In this document: in pieces, positions 1-8,972 of the stretch | Layout: every line of letters begins with the position of its first letter | Position numbering within the stretch: position 1 is the first letter of the stretch | Source of the DNA: Candidatus Bealeia paramacronuclearis | GTDB lineage: Bacteria > Pseudomonadota > Alphaproteobacteria > UBA9655 | Length of the DNA stretch: 64,000 bases | NCBI RefSeq assembly: GCF_035607555.1 | Contig: NZ_JAVHWZ010000001.1 | Location: 603,501 to 667,500, forward strand | Reading direction: 5' to 3' | Notes under the pieces: generated by a model | Database searches by the model: none | Seen by the model: only the letters and a program-made list of their open reading frames with translations | Told to the model about the DNA's origin: nothing | Position numbers and translations under genes: made by a program

Positions 1-1
1 T

Positions 2-388
2 GCTACTGAATCAACTGCTGTGTTAAAAAAAGGGCAGCGCTCTTTGGTCGTTGAAAAATCAAAAGGGGATTATGCGTGGTTTTCATTTGCAGACCTTTGT
101 GCTCGTCCTTTGGGGGTGAGAGACTATCTTTTGCTCAGCCAAAACTATAAAGGTGTTTTCATTGATCACATCCCAGAACTCTCAAGTTCGGACCGAAATG
201 AAGCCCACAGATTAATGGCCCTTGTGGATGTGCTTTACGAACGGAAGATTCCTCTTTATTACAATGCAACAGTCAGTCCCGATTTACTCTATCCTGAGGG
301 GGAGGGTGCTAAAGCTTTTGAGCGCACAGCTTCCCGTCTTTATGAAATGCGAAAGTGGTACAAAAATTATGATCAAACAAATTCCTGA
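2..388 (+). CDS. zapE: ZapE (AFG1-like ATPase), C-terminal fragment cut by window edge
   Basis: Reading frame 2 is open from the first base of the window, so the gene starts upstream and only about the last 128 residues are present. ZapE is an AFG1-family P-loop ATPase linked to cell division. What is visible is the family's C-terminal part: an FxFxxLCxxPLGxxDYL block, a strand resembling VFIDHIPEL, an RLMALVDVLYE helix and a closing FERTASRLYEM motif, all typical of AFG1/ZapE. The Walker motifs lie outside the window. The stop codon overlaps the start of the downstream pseudouridine synthase by 20 bases, suggesting co-transcription. Family assignment is from recognised motifs; the cellular role is inferred from the family. 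Confidence 0.85.
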   Translation, partial: ATESTAVLKKGQRSLVVEKSKGDYAWFSFADLCARPLGVRDYLLLSQNYKGVFIDHIPELSSSDRNEAHRLMALVDVLYERKIPLYYNATVSPDLLYPEGEGAKAFERTASRLYEMRKWYKNYDQTNS

Positions 389-1316
389 AGATTTTATCGG
401 CGCACGCCTTGATAAATGGCTGAAGCACGAAGTTCCAGCCCTTAAGCAAGGGATGATCGAGATGATGCTGCGCAAAGGCAGCATTCGTGTGAATGGCGTG
501 AAAGTGAAATCTTCCTATCGTCTTGTTGGCTCAGATGAGGTTCTTTATCCCGATGATTTGGGAGAGATTAAGGTGATGGATCGACCAAAACGTAGGAAAT
601 TGCCTGTTCCCGCCCAGATGATTAAAGATCTACGCAAATGCATTTTGTATGAGGACGATGATATTCTTGTGATCAATAAGCCTGCAGGTCTTTCCGCGCA
701 GGGTGGGACGGGGCAAACGCAGCATTTGGACTCTATTTTAGAAGCCATGATGGGGCCGGGTCATGGGGCACCTAAGCTTGTGCATAGATTGGATAAAGAT
801 ACATCTGGCGTGATGGTGGTTGCGAAAAATCTCAAAACCGCTCAATTCCTTACTCGCGAATTTTCTCAAAAAACCATTGCCAAAATTTATTGGGCCATTG
901 TTGTGGGGGTTCCTGGAAAGCGGGAAGGGGAAGTTCAGCTGCCTCTTGAAAAAGCCACCTTTGGAGATCTAGAAAAAATCATTGTGAACGAAGACGGCAA
1001 ATATGCATCAACTTATTATCGGGTGAAAGACGCCTTAGGCAAAGCGTTTGCATGGTTGGAGCTGGAGCCGCATACGGGGCGCACCCATCAGCTGCGTGTT
1101 CATTGTGCCGATACCCGGGGGCTCAATTGCCCAATTCTCGGTGATGGAAAGTACGGCGGGGAGCGCGCTCATCCCCAAGGCCGTGAGCAATTACATTTGC
1201 ATGCGCGTGCCATCACCTTTACTCATCCCAATGGCAAGACAATGACTTTTCAAGCGGAGTTGCCTCATCATATGAAAGCCACCTGGGAAAAGTTGGGCCT
1301 ATCGATCAAGGGGTAG
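369..1316 (+). CDS. rluC: Large-subunit rRNA pseudouridine synthase RluC-like
   Basis: RluA-family pseudouridine synthase, 315 residues, expected to isomerise uridines in 23S rRNA. An N-terminal S4 RNA-binding domain spans roughly residues 8-65 (ARLDKWL, RKGSIRVNG). The catalytic domain carries the family signature HRLDKDTSG at 139-147, with D142 as the nucleophile, and the later GRTHQLRVH motif. A longer in-frame reading exists upstream, but the ATG at 369 aligns with the usual N-terminus of RluC proteins and lies inside the 3' end of zapE. RluC versus RluD specificity cannot be settled from sequence alone; S4 plus length fit RluC in alphaproteobacteria. It is followed by a convergent minus-strand gene 24 bases away. 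Confidence 0.88.
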   Translation: MIKQIPEDFIGARLDKWLKHEVPALKQGMIEMMLRKGSIRVNGVKVKSSYRLVGSDEVLYPDDLGEIKVMDRPKRRKLPVPAQMIKDLRKCILYEDDDILVINKPAGLSAQGGTGQTQHLDSILEAMMGPGHGAPKLVHRLDKDTSGVMVVAKNLKTAQFLTREFSQKTIAKIYWAIVVGVPGKREGEVQLPLEKATFGDLEKIIVNEDGKYASTYYRVKDALGKAFAWLELEPHTGRTHQLRVHCADTRGLNCPILGDGKYGGERAHPQGREQLHLHARAITFTHPNGKTMTFQAELPHHMKATWEKLGLSIKG

Positions 1317-1340
1317 GGCACAATTGATTTTTCACGAGTT

Positions 1341-3293
1341 TTACACGGTGGGTTCAGGTTTAAATAGTTTTGAAATCGTATCAATTTCCTTTTGGGCATC
1401 TGTGTTCCCATTGGTTTTGGCCTTTTGAAACCAATAATCGGCGGCTTTAAGGTCATTGTTTGTCTTCAATGCCCCCGTTTTGTACATAAGACCAAGAAGA
1501 TACTGCGCACGGGGGTCTCCTTTTGGAGATAACTTACTTTCTTGCGCCAAAAAATAAAAATATTCATAAGCCTGTATGGGATCTTTTTCACAAAAATTCA
1601 TTTCTGTTTTGCCTTTGAATTGCTGAAGTATAGAAATTTCTTCCTGCGTGATTTTGGAATTCAGAGCATTATTGTCCTCTAGTCTTTTCAACAACTCCAA
1701 TGCTTTTTTGAAATCTTGTTTAGTGCCAAGACCTTGAGCATGGTGGTGGGCTAGAGAAAATTGGGCCCATCTCGTTTGAGCGTCTTTTGGATTGCATTTC
1801 TTGGTGATAGATGTTAAGAAATTAAAAGATTGAGAAAAGTTATTTTCTTGCATAAACAATTTATATAGTCCTGCTTTTTCGCTAAGAATTACCTCTAAGG
1901 ATTTTGAGTTGTTGGTATGGTTTGAGGATGTTATTGATTTCTCACTCTTCAACAGCCATTTAAACGCTATATTTGAAGATTGAGAAACTCCCCATCCGTT
2001 TTTATACATAATGGAAAGTCGTAATTGGGCTGTGGCGTCGCGACCTTGATTAAAGGTATCTGGGTATTGCGCAACTTTTTTAAGCAGTGGAAAGGCCTCT
2101 TCATATTTTTTAGCATCAAAATATTTTAAGCCACACACAAAGTTTAGAGCCAACATTTGATTTAAGAAAAAATCGCTTCGACCCAAGAGGCGAGCTATTC
2201 GAAGCCGCTGTTTGAATCTGGGGGTGTTTTCAATATCAGCTAACTCGCTTTCATACTCATGCAATTTTTCAAGAGCTGTAGTTTCAAATCCAAATTTTAT
2301 TTTTTTGATGATATCTTCAAGAAAATTATCAGGAATGTATAATATTTCTTTATTGACTTCGTCGAGGGCGCTGTTAGATTCTTCGCCATTGGAAGGTGGA
2401 TTATTTATTCGGTTACGGCTCCCGCTAACGCCCGTTTGTTGCACAGCTTGTACGATCGATTTGAGGTAAAAGGCTGTAGAAAGCATAGGTGTGTCATCTA
2501 ATGGAATATAATGCATCCAAATTTTATATAGATTTCTGTAAATATTATAAAGTTTTGAATTATTGCCCCATATTTTTTCAAGCTGCAGCTCACGCATGTA
2601 CGTTGTGATTGCTTTGAGTTTGTCGGTAACTTCTGTGGCAACAACGCCTTTAGAATAATTCTCAGCGCGTTTTGGATTAAACTTCTCAATATTAGGGCAG
2701 TAAATATCCCTAATATTTGCTGAGAGGGGGCATTCTTCAGCTAAGATGTGATGGAGCATCAACATGTGAAATGGGCTTGTTGATAGGAAAAAATGAAGAA
2801 GTTTTTCGTCTTTCGAGTGCTGCATCATAAAAGGGCCATTCATCGGCACTGGCTTCCAGTGTCTCAGTTTTTCAATATTATCTTGGAGTGTTTTTTGATA
2901 GGGATAAGTGGCAAATTCTCCATAGGTTTTGGAAACGCTCCTCATGGTGAGTAAATCGTTATATGTGAGATATTTCAAAATATTTAAAATTACTTCGTCA
3001 CTGAGTTCGCTTAGGCTTCCGAGTCCTTCTTTTCTCGTTGTAGTCTCTTCAGCCTTGAAAAGTGCAAACTCCCAATTTTCTAGGTTTGTACCTGTGGGGA
3101 AAGGTTTTAAAACATAATCTAGAGCTTCATTTTTCTCTTCTGTGGCAGATTTAAATTTTTGTTTTGAGGGAGTTGTTTGCTCCTCTTTGTTCGGAGAGGG
3201 TTTGCCGCTGGCATAAATGACAGGGACATTTAAAATTGAGCTTAAAAGAACAAATGCGCTTACGGTTGCTTTCAGAGAAGCCTTTAAAATCAT
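1341..3293 (-). CDS. Exported F-box and Sel1-repeat protein
   Basis: A 650-residue protein with a Sec-type signal peptide (about residues 1-29, hydrophobic core then YASG). After a charged linker, residues about 93-135 read like a eukaryotic F-box: LSELSDEVILNILKYLTYND followed by LLTMRSVSKTYGEFA, i.e. the L-P/S-D-E-hhhhIhpyL and L-hsVsk-asph pattern used to bind Skp1. The C-terminal part contains Sel1-like (TPR-related) repeats near 430-465, 530-570 and 605-645 (AQYLLGLMYKTG, RLSIMYKNGWGV). F-box proteins recruit substrates to SCF ubiquitin ligases in eukaryotes; bacteria have no SCF, so a host-directed role is the natural inference. Monocistronic, flanked by a 214-bp AT-rich upstream gap shared divergently with maeB. 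Function is not established; the domain calls are by eye. Confidence 0.75.
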   Translation of the reverse strand: MILKASLKATVSAFVLLSSILNVPVIYASGKPSPNKEEQTTPSKQKFKSATEEKNEALDYVLKPFPTGTNLENWEFALFKAEETTTRKEGLGSLSELSDEVILNILKYLTYNDLLTMRSVSKTYGEFATYPYQKTLQDNIEKLRHWKPVPMNGPFMMQHSKDEKLLHFFLSTSPFHMLMLHHILAEECPLSANIRDIYCPNIEKFNPKRAENYSKGVVATEVTDKLKAITTYMRELQLEKIWGNNSKLYNIYRNLYKIWMHYIPLDDTPMLSTAFYLKSIVQAVQQTGVSGSRNRINNPPSNGEESNSALDEVNKEILYIPDNFLEDIIKKIKFGFETTALEKLHEYESELADIENTPRFKQRLRIARLLGRSDFFLNQMLALNFVCGLKYFDAKKYEEAFPLLKKVAQYPDTFNQGRDATAQLRLSIMYKNGWGVSQSSNIAFKWLLKSEKSITSSNHTNNSKSLEVILSEKAGLYKLFMQENNFSQSFNFLTSITKKCNPKDAQTRWAQFSLAHHHAQGLGTKQDFKKALELLKRLEDNNALNSKITQEEISILQQFKGKTEMNFCEKDPIQAYEYFYFLAQESKLSPKGDPRAQYLLGLMYKTGALKTNNDLKAADYWFQKAKTNGNTDAQKEIDTISKLFKPEPTV

Positions 3294-3537
3294 AATTGAA
3301 CACCTATAAAAAAATTAAACTGAAGACGTTATAAATTCAATTTTCAAAAAATGCAATTATTTATTTTATCTTTTCAATTCATTTCTAAATAAATCTAATT
3401 TTATTAAAAAAGTTTGGTATCAATACGAAAAATCAAGAATTAAAGCCGAATTCGTGTTCTCCGTGTCTTTTGGCTTTTGTGTTTAACAAAGCTGGCATAT
3501 ACTCTTTTTGAAACTGAAATTAGCCTGGGGATTTGTT

Positions 3538-5841
3538 TTGAAAGATACACTCGCGCAACGCGCACTCGATTATCACCGTCAAAAGCCTGCGGGCAAGCTT
3601 AAAATTGTGGCGACAAAGCCCCTTTCCACGCAAGAAGATTTAGCGCTTGCGTATTCCCCCGGGGTTGCTGCGGCGTGTGAAGTTATTGTAGCGGATCCAA
3701 GAGAAGTTGCAACTGTGACCGCGCGCTCGAATTTAGTGGCTGTGATTTCCAATGGCACGGCCGTTTTGGGGCTGGGAAATATTGGTCCTTTGGCCGCAAA
3801 GCCGGTGATGGAAGGTAAGGCAGTTTTATTCAAAAAGTTCGCCGGCATTGATGTTTTTGATATCGAAATTGATGAAAATGATCCTGAGAAATTAATTGAA
3901 ATTATCGCAAGTCTGGAGCCCACCTTCGGCGGAATTAACCTTGAGGATATTAAGGCGCCCGATTGTTTTAAAGTTGAACAAGATCTCATTAAACGCCTCA
4001 AGATTCCCGTGTTTCATGACGATCAACACGGTACTGCAATTATTGTTGCCGCGGCCTTTTTGAATGCGGTCAAGATTCAAGGGAAAACTCCAGGATCTGT
4101 GAAATTGGTGTGTTCGGGGGCAGGGGCTGCGGCATTGGCCTGCCTTGATATCCTTTGTCATTTGGGCCTTCAAAAAGAGAATGTTATCGTGTGCGATCAA
4201 GCCGGTGTTATTTATCGCGGCCGCCATGAAAAGATGGATCCTTTTAAGGAAAAATATGCGGCCGAAACGCAATCCCGCACATTAGGTGAGGCGATTGTGG
4301 GTGCGGATGTGTTTTTAGGGCTTTCTGCCGCAGGCGTTTTGAAAGCTGAGATGATCAAAGCCATGGCGGATAAACCCGTTATTTTTGGACTGGCCAATCC
4401 TGAACCCGAAGTACGCCCTGAAGTCGTTTTGAAAGTTCGTAAAGACGCCATTATCGCAACGGGCCGCTCGGATTATCCTAACCAAGTCAATAATGTTTTA
4501 TGCTTTCCTTATATCTTCAGGGGTGCCCTTGATGTCGGCGCAACTACTATCAATATGGAAATGAAATTGGCCTGCGTTAGAGCCTTGGCTGAGCTTGCCA
4601 TGACAGAGGCGCCGGATGTGGTTGCGGCCGTTTATCAAAACGAAGAACTGAAATTTGGCCCCAATTATATTATCCCCAAACCCTTTGATCCTCGCCTAGT
4701 GATGCTGCTCGCGCCTGCTGTGGCAGAGGCTGCGATGAAGACAGGCGTTGCAACTCGGCCCATTGAAGATATGGATCTTTATCGTGAGAAATTAAGCGAA
4801 CTTGTATTCCGCTCTAGCTTTGTCATGCGCCCTGTTTTTAACCAAGCCAAATCCAAACAAGTCCGCGTGGCTTATGGCGATGGTGAAGATGAAAGAGTCT
4901 TGCGCGCGGTTCAAACCGTTGTGGATGAAAAACTGGCTTCCCCCATTTTGATTGGGCGACGTGAAGTGATTGATAGCCGATTGAAGCGCATGGGTTTGAC
5001 ACTTGAAATTGATAAAGATTTTGAAGTGGTGGATCCTGAAAATGATTTCCGTTATCACAAATATTGGACGGAATATCACAAACTGATGGAGCGCAAAGGC
5101 ACAACGCCGGATTTTGCAAAAACGGTTTTGCGCACGAATACATCGGTTATTGCCAATTTGATGGTGCATTTCGGCGAAGCGGATGCGGCGCTTATTGGTC
5201 CTGTGGGGCGGTATGAACGGCACCTTCAATCTATTCAAGACATCATTGGCCTTTTGCCAGGAGTGGAAATGCCCGCAGCATTGAGCGTTATGGCGCTTGA
5301 AAAAGGTGTCTTCTTCATTTGCGATCCTTATGTGAATGCGGATCCCACACCGTCTCAATTGGCCGAAATTACAACTATGGCCGCAGAGCAAGTTCGGCGC
5401 TTTGGCATTTCTCCTAAAATTGCGCTTTTGTCGCATTCCAATTTTGGCACTTCGTGTCATCCATCTGCTGAAAAAATGAGAGAGACGTTGCGCATTTTGG
5501 AAATGACAGCGCCCCACTTGGAAGTGGAAGGTGAGATGCATGGAGACGCCGCCATTAGTGAAACTTTGAGGAAGAATCTTTTTCCCAATACACGCCTTCA
5601 GGGGCAGGCGAATCTTTTAATCATGCCCAATATTGATGCCGCCAATATCACGGTAAACTTACTGAAATCTGTGGCAGACGGTCAGCCCATCGGTCCCATT
5701 TTGATGGGCACCAGCAGGGCCGTTCATATTTTAACCCCCTCCGTTTCCACGCGAGGAATTGTCAATATGACCGCAATTGCCGCTGTGGATGCGCAAGTTC
5801 ATGATGGGGATTGTGAAACTATGCAAATGGATGCAGCTTAA
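3538..5841 (+). CDS. maeB: NADP-dependent malic enzyme MaeB with phosphotransacetylase-like domain
   Basis: Decarboxylates malate to pyruvate with reduction of NAD(P). The N-terminal malic domain shows YSPGVA at residues 39-44 and the NGTAVLGLGNIGPLA and GKAVLFKKFAGID signatures; the NAD(P)-binding domain follows (SGAGAAALACLDIL, FGLANPEPE). From about residue 430 to the end is a phosphate acetyltransferase-like domain, usually regulatory, giving the roughly 760-residue length usual for MaeB. A TTG at 3508 would be possible, but the TTG at 3538 is preceded by GGGGA about 7 bases away and gives the family's normal N-terminus (KDTLAQRALDYHR), so I place the start there. mgtE follows after 12 bases. 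Confidence 0.93.
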   Translation: MKDTLAQRALDYHRQKPAGKLKIVATKPLSTQEDLALAYSPGVAAACEVIVADPREVATVTARSNLVAVISNGTAVLGLGNIGPLAAKPVMEGKAVLFKKFAGIDVFDIEIDENDPEKLIEIIASLEPTFGGINLEDIKAPDCFKVEQDLIKRLKIPVFHDDQHGTAIIVAAAFLNAVKIQGKTPGSVKLVCSGAGAAALACLDILCHLGLQKENVIVCDQAGVIYRGRHEKMDPFKEKYAAETQSRTLGEAIVGADVFLGLSAAGVLKAEMIKAMADKPVIFGLANPEPEVRPEVVLKVRKDAIIATGRSDYPNQVNNVLCFPYIFRGALDVGATTINMEMKLACVRALAELAMTEAPDVVAAVYQNEELKFGPNYIIPKPFDPRLVMLLAPAVAEAAMKTGVATRPIEDMDLYREKLSELVFRSSFVMRPVFNQAKSKQVRVAYGDGEDERVLRAVQTVVDEKLASPILIGRREVIDSRLKRMGLTLEIDKDFEVVDPENDFRYHKYWTEYHKLMERKGTTPDFAKTVLRTNTSVIANLMVHFGEADAALIGPVGRYERHLQSIQDIIGLLPGVEMPAALSVMALEKGVFFICDPYVNADPTPSQLAEITTMAAEQVRRFGISPKIALLSHSNFGTSCHPSAEKMRETLRILEMTAPHLEVEGEMHGDAAISETLRKNLFPNTRLQGQANLLIMPNIDAANITVNLLKSVADGQPIGPILMGTSRAVHILTPSVSTRGIVNMTAIAAVDAQVHDGDCETMQMDAA

Positions 5842-5853
5842 GGATGGAGCCTC

Positions 5854-7248
5854 ATGGTTGACGAGCGCTCAGATCCTAATACTTTAGAGGAGATTCAAGA
5901 GGATGTTCTTGGGGTGAGCCAAGAGACTATCCGCGAACTTGAATCTGCTTTGGAATCTCATCAATTCGAGCGTGTGCGTGAGATTTTATTGCCCCTCCAT
6001 GCGGCGGACGTTGCGGTCGTCATTTCTTATCTAGCGCCTGAAATTCGTGAAGATCTTGTGGATCTTTTGCGGCCACAGTTTAATGCTGAAATTCTCAATT
6101 ACTTGGATGAAACTCTCCGGATTGAGGTGGCTGATCGCATTGGTATGCGCGAATTAGCCAAGGCTTTGCGAAATCTTGAAAGTGACGACGCACTTGAGAT
6201 TATCGAAGGGCTGGAAGAGCACCAACAAATTGCTGTTCTCAAAGGAATTCCTGCAGGCGAACGCGTTATTTTGGAAGAGGTCCTGAGCTATCCTGAGGAT
6301 TCAGCAGCACGTATGATGCAGCGGGAAATCGTCTGTGTCCCTAGTTTTTGGACTGTTGCCCAAACTATCGATTTTATCGCCAAGGAAGAAGATTTTCCGG
6401 ACGCGTTTTATGAAGTCTTCGTAGTTGATCCCAAGCATATCCCCGTGGGAACTGTGCCCTTGGGCCAGCTTTTCCGTCACCCTAAGAAAAGCAAAATTGC
6501 TGAAATTATGGATCGGGATGTTAAAAAAATTCCCGCAACCATGGACCAGTCAGAAGTTGCCATTTTATTCCGAAAATATGGAATGGTCGCAGCTCCCGTG
6601 GTGGATGATGCAGACCGGATTATTGGTATGATTACGGTTGATGACGTCGTGGATGTTATCGATGAAGAAGCCGAAAAAGAAATTCTCCATTTGTCGCGCT
6701 TGACCGAATCTGACTTTTATTCGCCTGTTTTCGAAACATCTTATGCCCGCCTGCGGTGGCTTTTATTTACAATGATCAATACCATTTTGGCCGCAACCGT
6801 CATTTCTCAATTTGAAGATACCATTCAGCACATGGTGGCTTTAGCAGTTCTTATGCCGATTACAGCGGCCATGGGTGGAAATTCTGGTATGCAGGTAATT
6901 ACGGTCACCGTCCGTGCTCTGGCCACCAAAGAGCTGGGTTCGATGAATATGATGCGTGTTATTAACAAAGAAGTTCTTGTTGGTCTTTTAAATGGTATTT
7001 TCTGTGGACTCCTTTTAGGAGGGCTTGCTGCAATTTGGTTTCAAGATCTGCCTTTAGGGATAGTTCTGTCCTCTGCCATGATTTTTAATATGCTGTGGGC
7101 GGCTTGTGCGGGGACACTGCTGCCTATTATCATTGATCATATGGGATGGGATCCCGCCATTAGCGCGGGCCCACTTTTAACGACCACAACAGACGTCTTT
7201 GGTTTTTCCGTTTTCTTAGGTCTTGCAAAGTTATTTTTGCTCTCATAG
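5854..7248 (+). CDS. mgtE: Magnesium transporter MgtE
   Basis: Mg2+-selective channel of the MgtE family, 464 residues. An acidic N-terminal superhelical domain (about 25-130, with LPLHAADVAVVISYL) is followed by two CBS domains (about 135-265; MDRDVKKIPATM, VVDDADRIIGMITVDDVVDVI) and five transmembrane helices from about 285 to the end. The membrane part carries AAMGGNSGMQ, the conserved pore-forming segment, and the helix ending in PLLTTTTDVFGF. Start ATG follows GGAG. The 12-base gap from maeB suggests a shared transcript, although the two functions are unrelated. Family gating by Mg2+ binding between N and CBS domains is known biology, not visible here. Confidence 0.94.
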   Translation: MVDERSDPNTLEEIQEDVLGVSQETIRELESALESHQFERVREILLPLHAADVAVVISYLAPEIREDLVDLLRPQFNAEILNYLDETLRIEVADRIGMRELAKALRNLESDDALEIIEGLEEHQQIAVLKGIPAGERVILEEVLSYPEDSAARMMQREIVCVPSFWTVAQTIDFIAKEEDFPDAFYEVFVVDPKHIPVGTVPLGQLFRHPKKSKIAEIMDRDVKKIPATMDQSEVAILFRKYGMVAAPVVDDADRIIGMITVDDVVDVIDEEAEKEILHLSRLTESDFYSPVFETSYARLRWLLFTMINTILAATVISQFEDTIQHMVALAVLMPITAAMGGNSGMQVITVTVRALATKELGSMNMMRVINKEVLVGLLNGIFCGLLLGGLAAIWFQDLPLGIVLSSAMIFNMLWAACAGTLLPIIIDHMGWDPAISAGPLLTTTTDVFGFSVFLGLAKLFLLS

Positions 7249-7302
7249 CAAGACTCTTTTCTTCTTTTCTGTGCTGAGAGCTGGAAAAAATGTCTAAAAT
7301 CC

Positions 7303-7332
7303 TTGCAAATGTGATCTCAAATCGAGTATGTA
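7303..7332 (+). promoter_or_regulatory. Possible promoter of rpsF operon
   Basis: TTGCAA (7303-7308) lies 18 bases upstream of TATGTA (7327-7332), about 75 bases before the rpsF start. The -35 resembles the sigma-70 consensus, the -10 only partly. No other better candidate was seen in the 158-base gap between mgtE and rpsF. Confidence 0.3.
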
Positions 7333-7346
7333 AAGAAAAGCTCCTT

Positions 7347-7361
7347 GCCAGCGATGCTGGC
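7347..7361 (+). promoter_or_regulatory. Hairpin in the rpsF leader
   Basis: GCCAGC-GAT-GCTGGC forms a perfect 6-bp stem with a 3-base loop, followed by a weaker AACAG/CTGTT hairpin just before the Shine-Dalgarno sequence. In many bacteria the S6:S18 complex represses its own operon by binding the leader; whether this structure is that site is inference, as I did not identify the conserved CCG bulge of the known motif. Confidence 0.3.
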
Positions 7362-7406
7362 TTGTGAACAGAAAAACTGTTAACGATTAGCCATAAGGAG
7401 TCCAAA

Positions 7407-7802
7407 ATGGCATTTTATGAAACCGTGTTTATTGCACGGCCTGATTTGTCGCCAGCACAAGTTGAAGCGCTTGCGACACAATTTACAGACATCGTCACCC
7501 AAGGTGGCGGTGAAGTGGCAAAGACTGAGTTTTCAGGTCTGCGCACACTGGCTTATAAAATTAATAAAAGCAAAAAAGGACATTACGTCCTTTTCAGTCT
7601 TTCCTCTCCTTCCGATGCAGTAAAGGAAATGGAACGCAATATGCGTTTGAATGAAGACGTCATGCGTTATTTGACAATCAGCGTGGATGCGCTGGATTCT
7701 GAGCCTTCCGCTTTGATGCAAAGTCGTCATACGCGTCCTGAGCGTCGTTCTGATGATCGATTTGAGACAGATAAAGATGATTCACAAGGAGATGATGAAT
7801 GA
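7407..7802 (+). CDS. rpsF: 30S ribosomal protein S6
   Basis: Ribosomal protein S6, 131 residues, a platform protein of the 30S subunit that pairs with S18. The ferredoxin-like fold region shows [12 protein letters not shown] at the N-terminus, [18 protein letters not shown] and [12 protein letters not shown], all family hallmarks. The C-terminal tail from about 105 is acidic and low complexity, common in alphaproteobacterial S6. ATG is preceded by AAGGAG at good spacing. rpsR overlaps its stop by 4 bases. Confidence 0.97.
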   Translation: MAFYETVFIARPDLSPAQVEALATQFTDIVTQGGGEVAKTEFSGLRTLAYKINKSKKGHYVLFSLSSPSDAVKEMERNMRLNEDVMRYLTISVDALDSEPSALMQSRHTRPERRSDDRFETDKDDSQGDDE

Positions 7803-8032
7803 ACGTGCAACGCAAACCTTTTTTTCGTAGAAAAAAAATATGTCCTTTTTCCGGTCCTGAAGGTGTCAAGATCGATTACAAGGACGTAAAAATGCTTCAA
7901 CGTTTTATCACAGAAAAAGGGAAAATTATCCCCAGCCGTATTAGTGCTGTTTCTGTGAAACATCAACGCGCATTGGCGCAAGCGATTAAACGCGCACGCT
8001 TTTTGGCCTTGATGCCTTACGTTAGCGAATAA
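7799..8032 (+). CDS. rpsR: 30S ribosomal protein S18
   Basis: Ribosomal protein S18, 77 residues. Contains the family blocks [41 protein letters not shown] and [10 protein letters not shown]. Translationally coupled to rpsF through an ATGA overlap. The protein binds S6 on the 30S platform. In most alphaproteobacteria rplI would lie in the same operon; it is not found here (next is DUF2232, then a convergent gene). Confidence 0.97.
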   Translation: MNVQRKPFFRRKKICPFSGPEGVKIDYKDVKMLQRFITEKGKIIPSRISAVSVKHQRALAQAIKRARFLALMPYVSE

Positions 8033-8051
8033 CGGAATTGTGGTTTAAGTG

Positions 8052-8972
8052 ATGGCATTCCGCCAATATCCATTGCCACTTTCGATTTTAGGGGGGGTGC
8101 TCAGCGCCGCCCCTTATTTTCTTTTAGCTACCCCCTCATTGGGAGGGATGTTGCTCACTTATTTTTCAACACTCCCCCTTTTTGCAGTGGGTTTAGGTCT
8201 GGGCTTTTCCTCAGCACTTATTGCCGGCGCTGCCGGAATTGTCTTAAGTCTTATTTTTTCCATGATGAGCGGGAGCTTTGGATTGGCTATTCCTTATGCC
8301 ATCTTTAATGTGATCCCAACGATTTTAATTCTCTTTAAGGCCTTGCAATACCGTACAGATGAATCAGGAGAGCCCCACTACACTCCCTCTGTCAACTTAA
8401 TGAATTTTTTGACCTCTATGGCTCTTGGAATTGCAGGGGTATCTTTTTTGCTTATTCAGTTTTCATTGGCACAATCTGGGGAAAATCTCTCCGCTTTAAT
8501 TCAAGCGGCGATGGGACCTCAACCTGCAGAAACGATTTTGATTTTGACAGCGTTAATTAAAGTTTTGCCTGGCATTGTGGCCATGTCTTGGGCGATGATG
8601 GCACTTATGAATGCAATCCTAGCGCAAGGGCTTTTGAAGGCATTCGGGAAAAACTTAAGACCCTCTCCCGATGTGTGTGATGTTTATCCATTGCCTATAT
8701 TTTATTACATTTTGGCGGCATTGGGAGTCATGACATTGTTGCCCTTGGGAGTGTTTTCGGATGCGTCCTCGAATTTGATTATTCCCGCATTGCTCCCCTT
8801 CCTTTTGACGGGAATTGGAACCGTTCATGCTATTGCAAGAAAATTTTCTTATGCTTCCTGGATTCTCTTTGGATTTTATACGGTGGCCCTTCTCTTGAGT
8901 TGGCCATTTTTCTTTCTCGTGCCTTTGGGGCTCATTGAACCTTGGGTCAAACTCAGAAACCGTATTGCTTAG
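8052..8972 (+). CDS. DUF2232 (YybS-like) membrane protein
   Basis: A 306-residue polytopic membrane protein with about eight hydrophobic helices and no soluble domain. It sits directly behind rpsR, the position where alphaproteobacteria commonly encode a DUF2232 protein, and its N-terminus (LPLSILGGVLSAAPYFLLA) and repeated small-residue helices fit that family. Molecular function is unknown; a transporter-like or ECF-S-like role has been suggested for related YybS proteins, but nothing here tests that. The start may be the GTG at 8049 or the ATG at 8052; the ATG is preferred. The gene ends 4 bases inside the convergent SixA-like gene. Confidence 0.75.
   Translation: MAFRQYPLPLSILGGVLSAAPYFLLATPSLGGMLLTYFSTLPLFAVGLGLGFSSALIAGAAGIVLSLIFSMMSGSFGLAIPYAIFNVIPTILILFKALQYRTDESGEPHYTPSVNLMNFLTSMALGIAGVSFLLIQFSLAQSGENLSALIQAAMGPQPAETILILTALIKVLPGIVAMSWAMMALMNAILAQGLLKAFGKNLRPSPDVCDVYPLPIFYYILAALGVMTLLPLGVFSDASSNLIIPALLPFLLTGIGTVHAIARKFSYASWILFGFYTVALLLSWPFFFLVPLGLIEPWVKLRNRIA

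Noticed and set aside
4792..5541. 249-codon minus-strand frame inside maeB
   Set aside because: It lies opposite conserved maeB coding sequence, and its translation is rich in His, Arg and Phe as typical for antisense frames.
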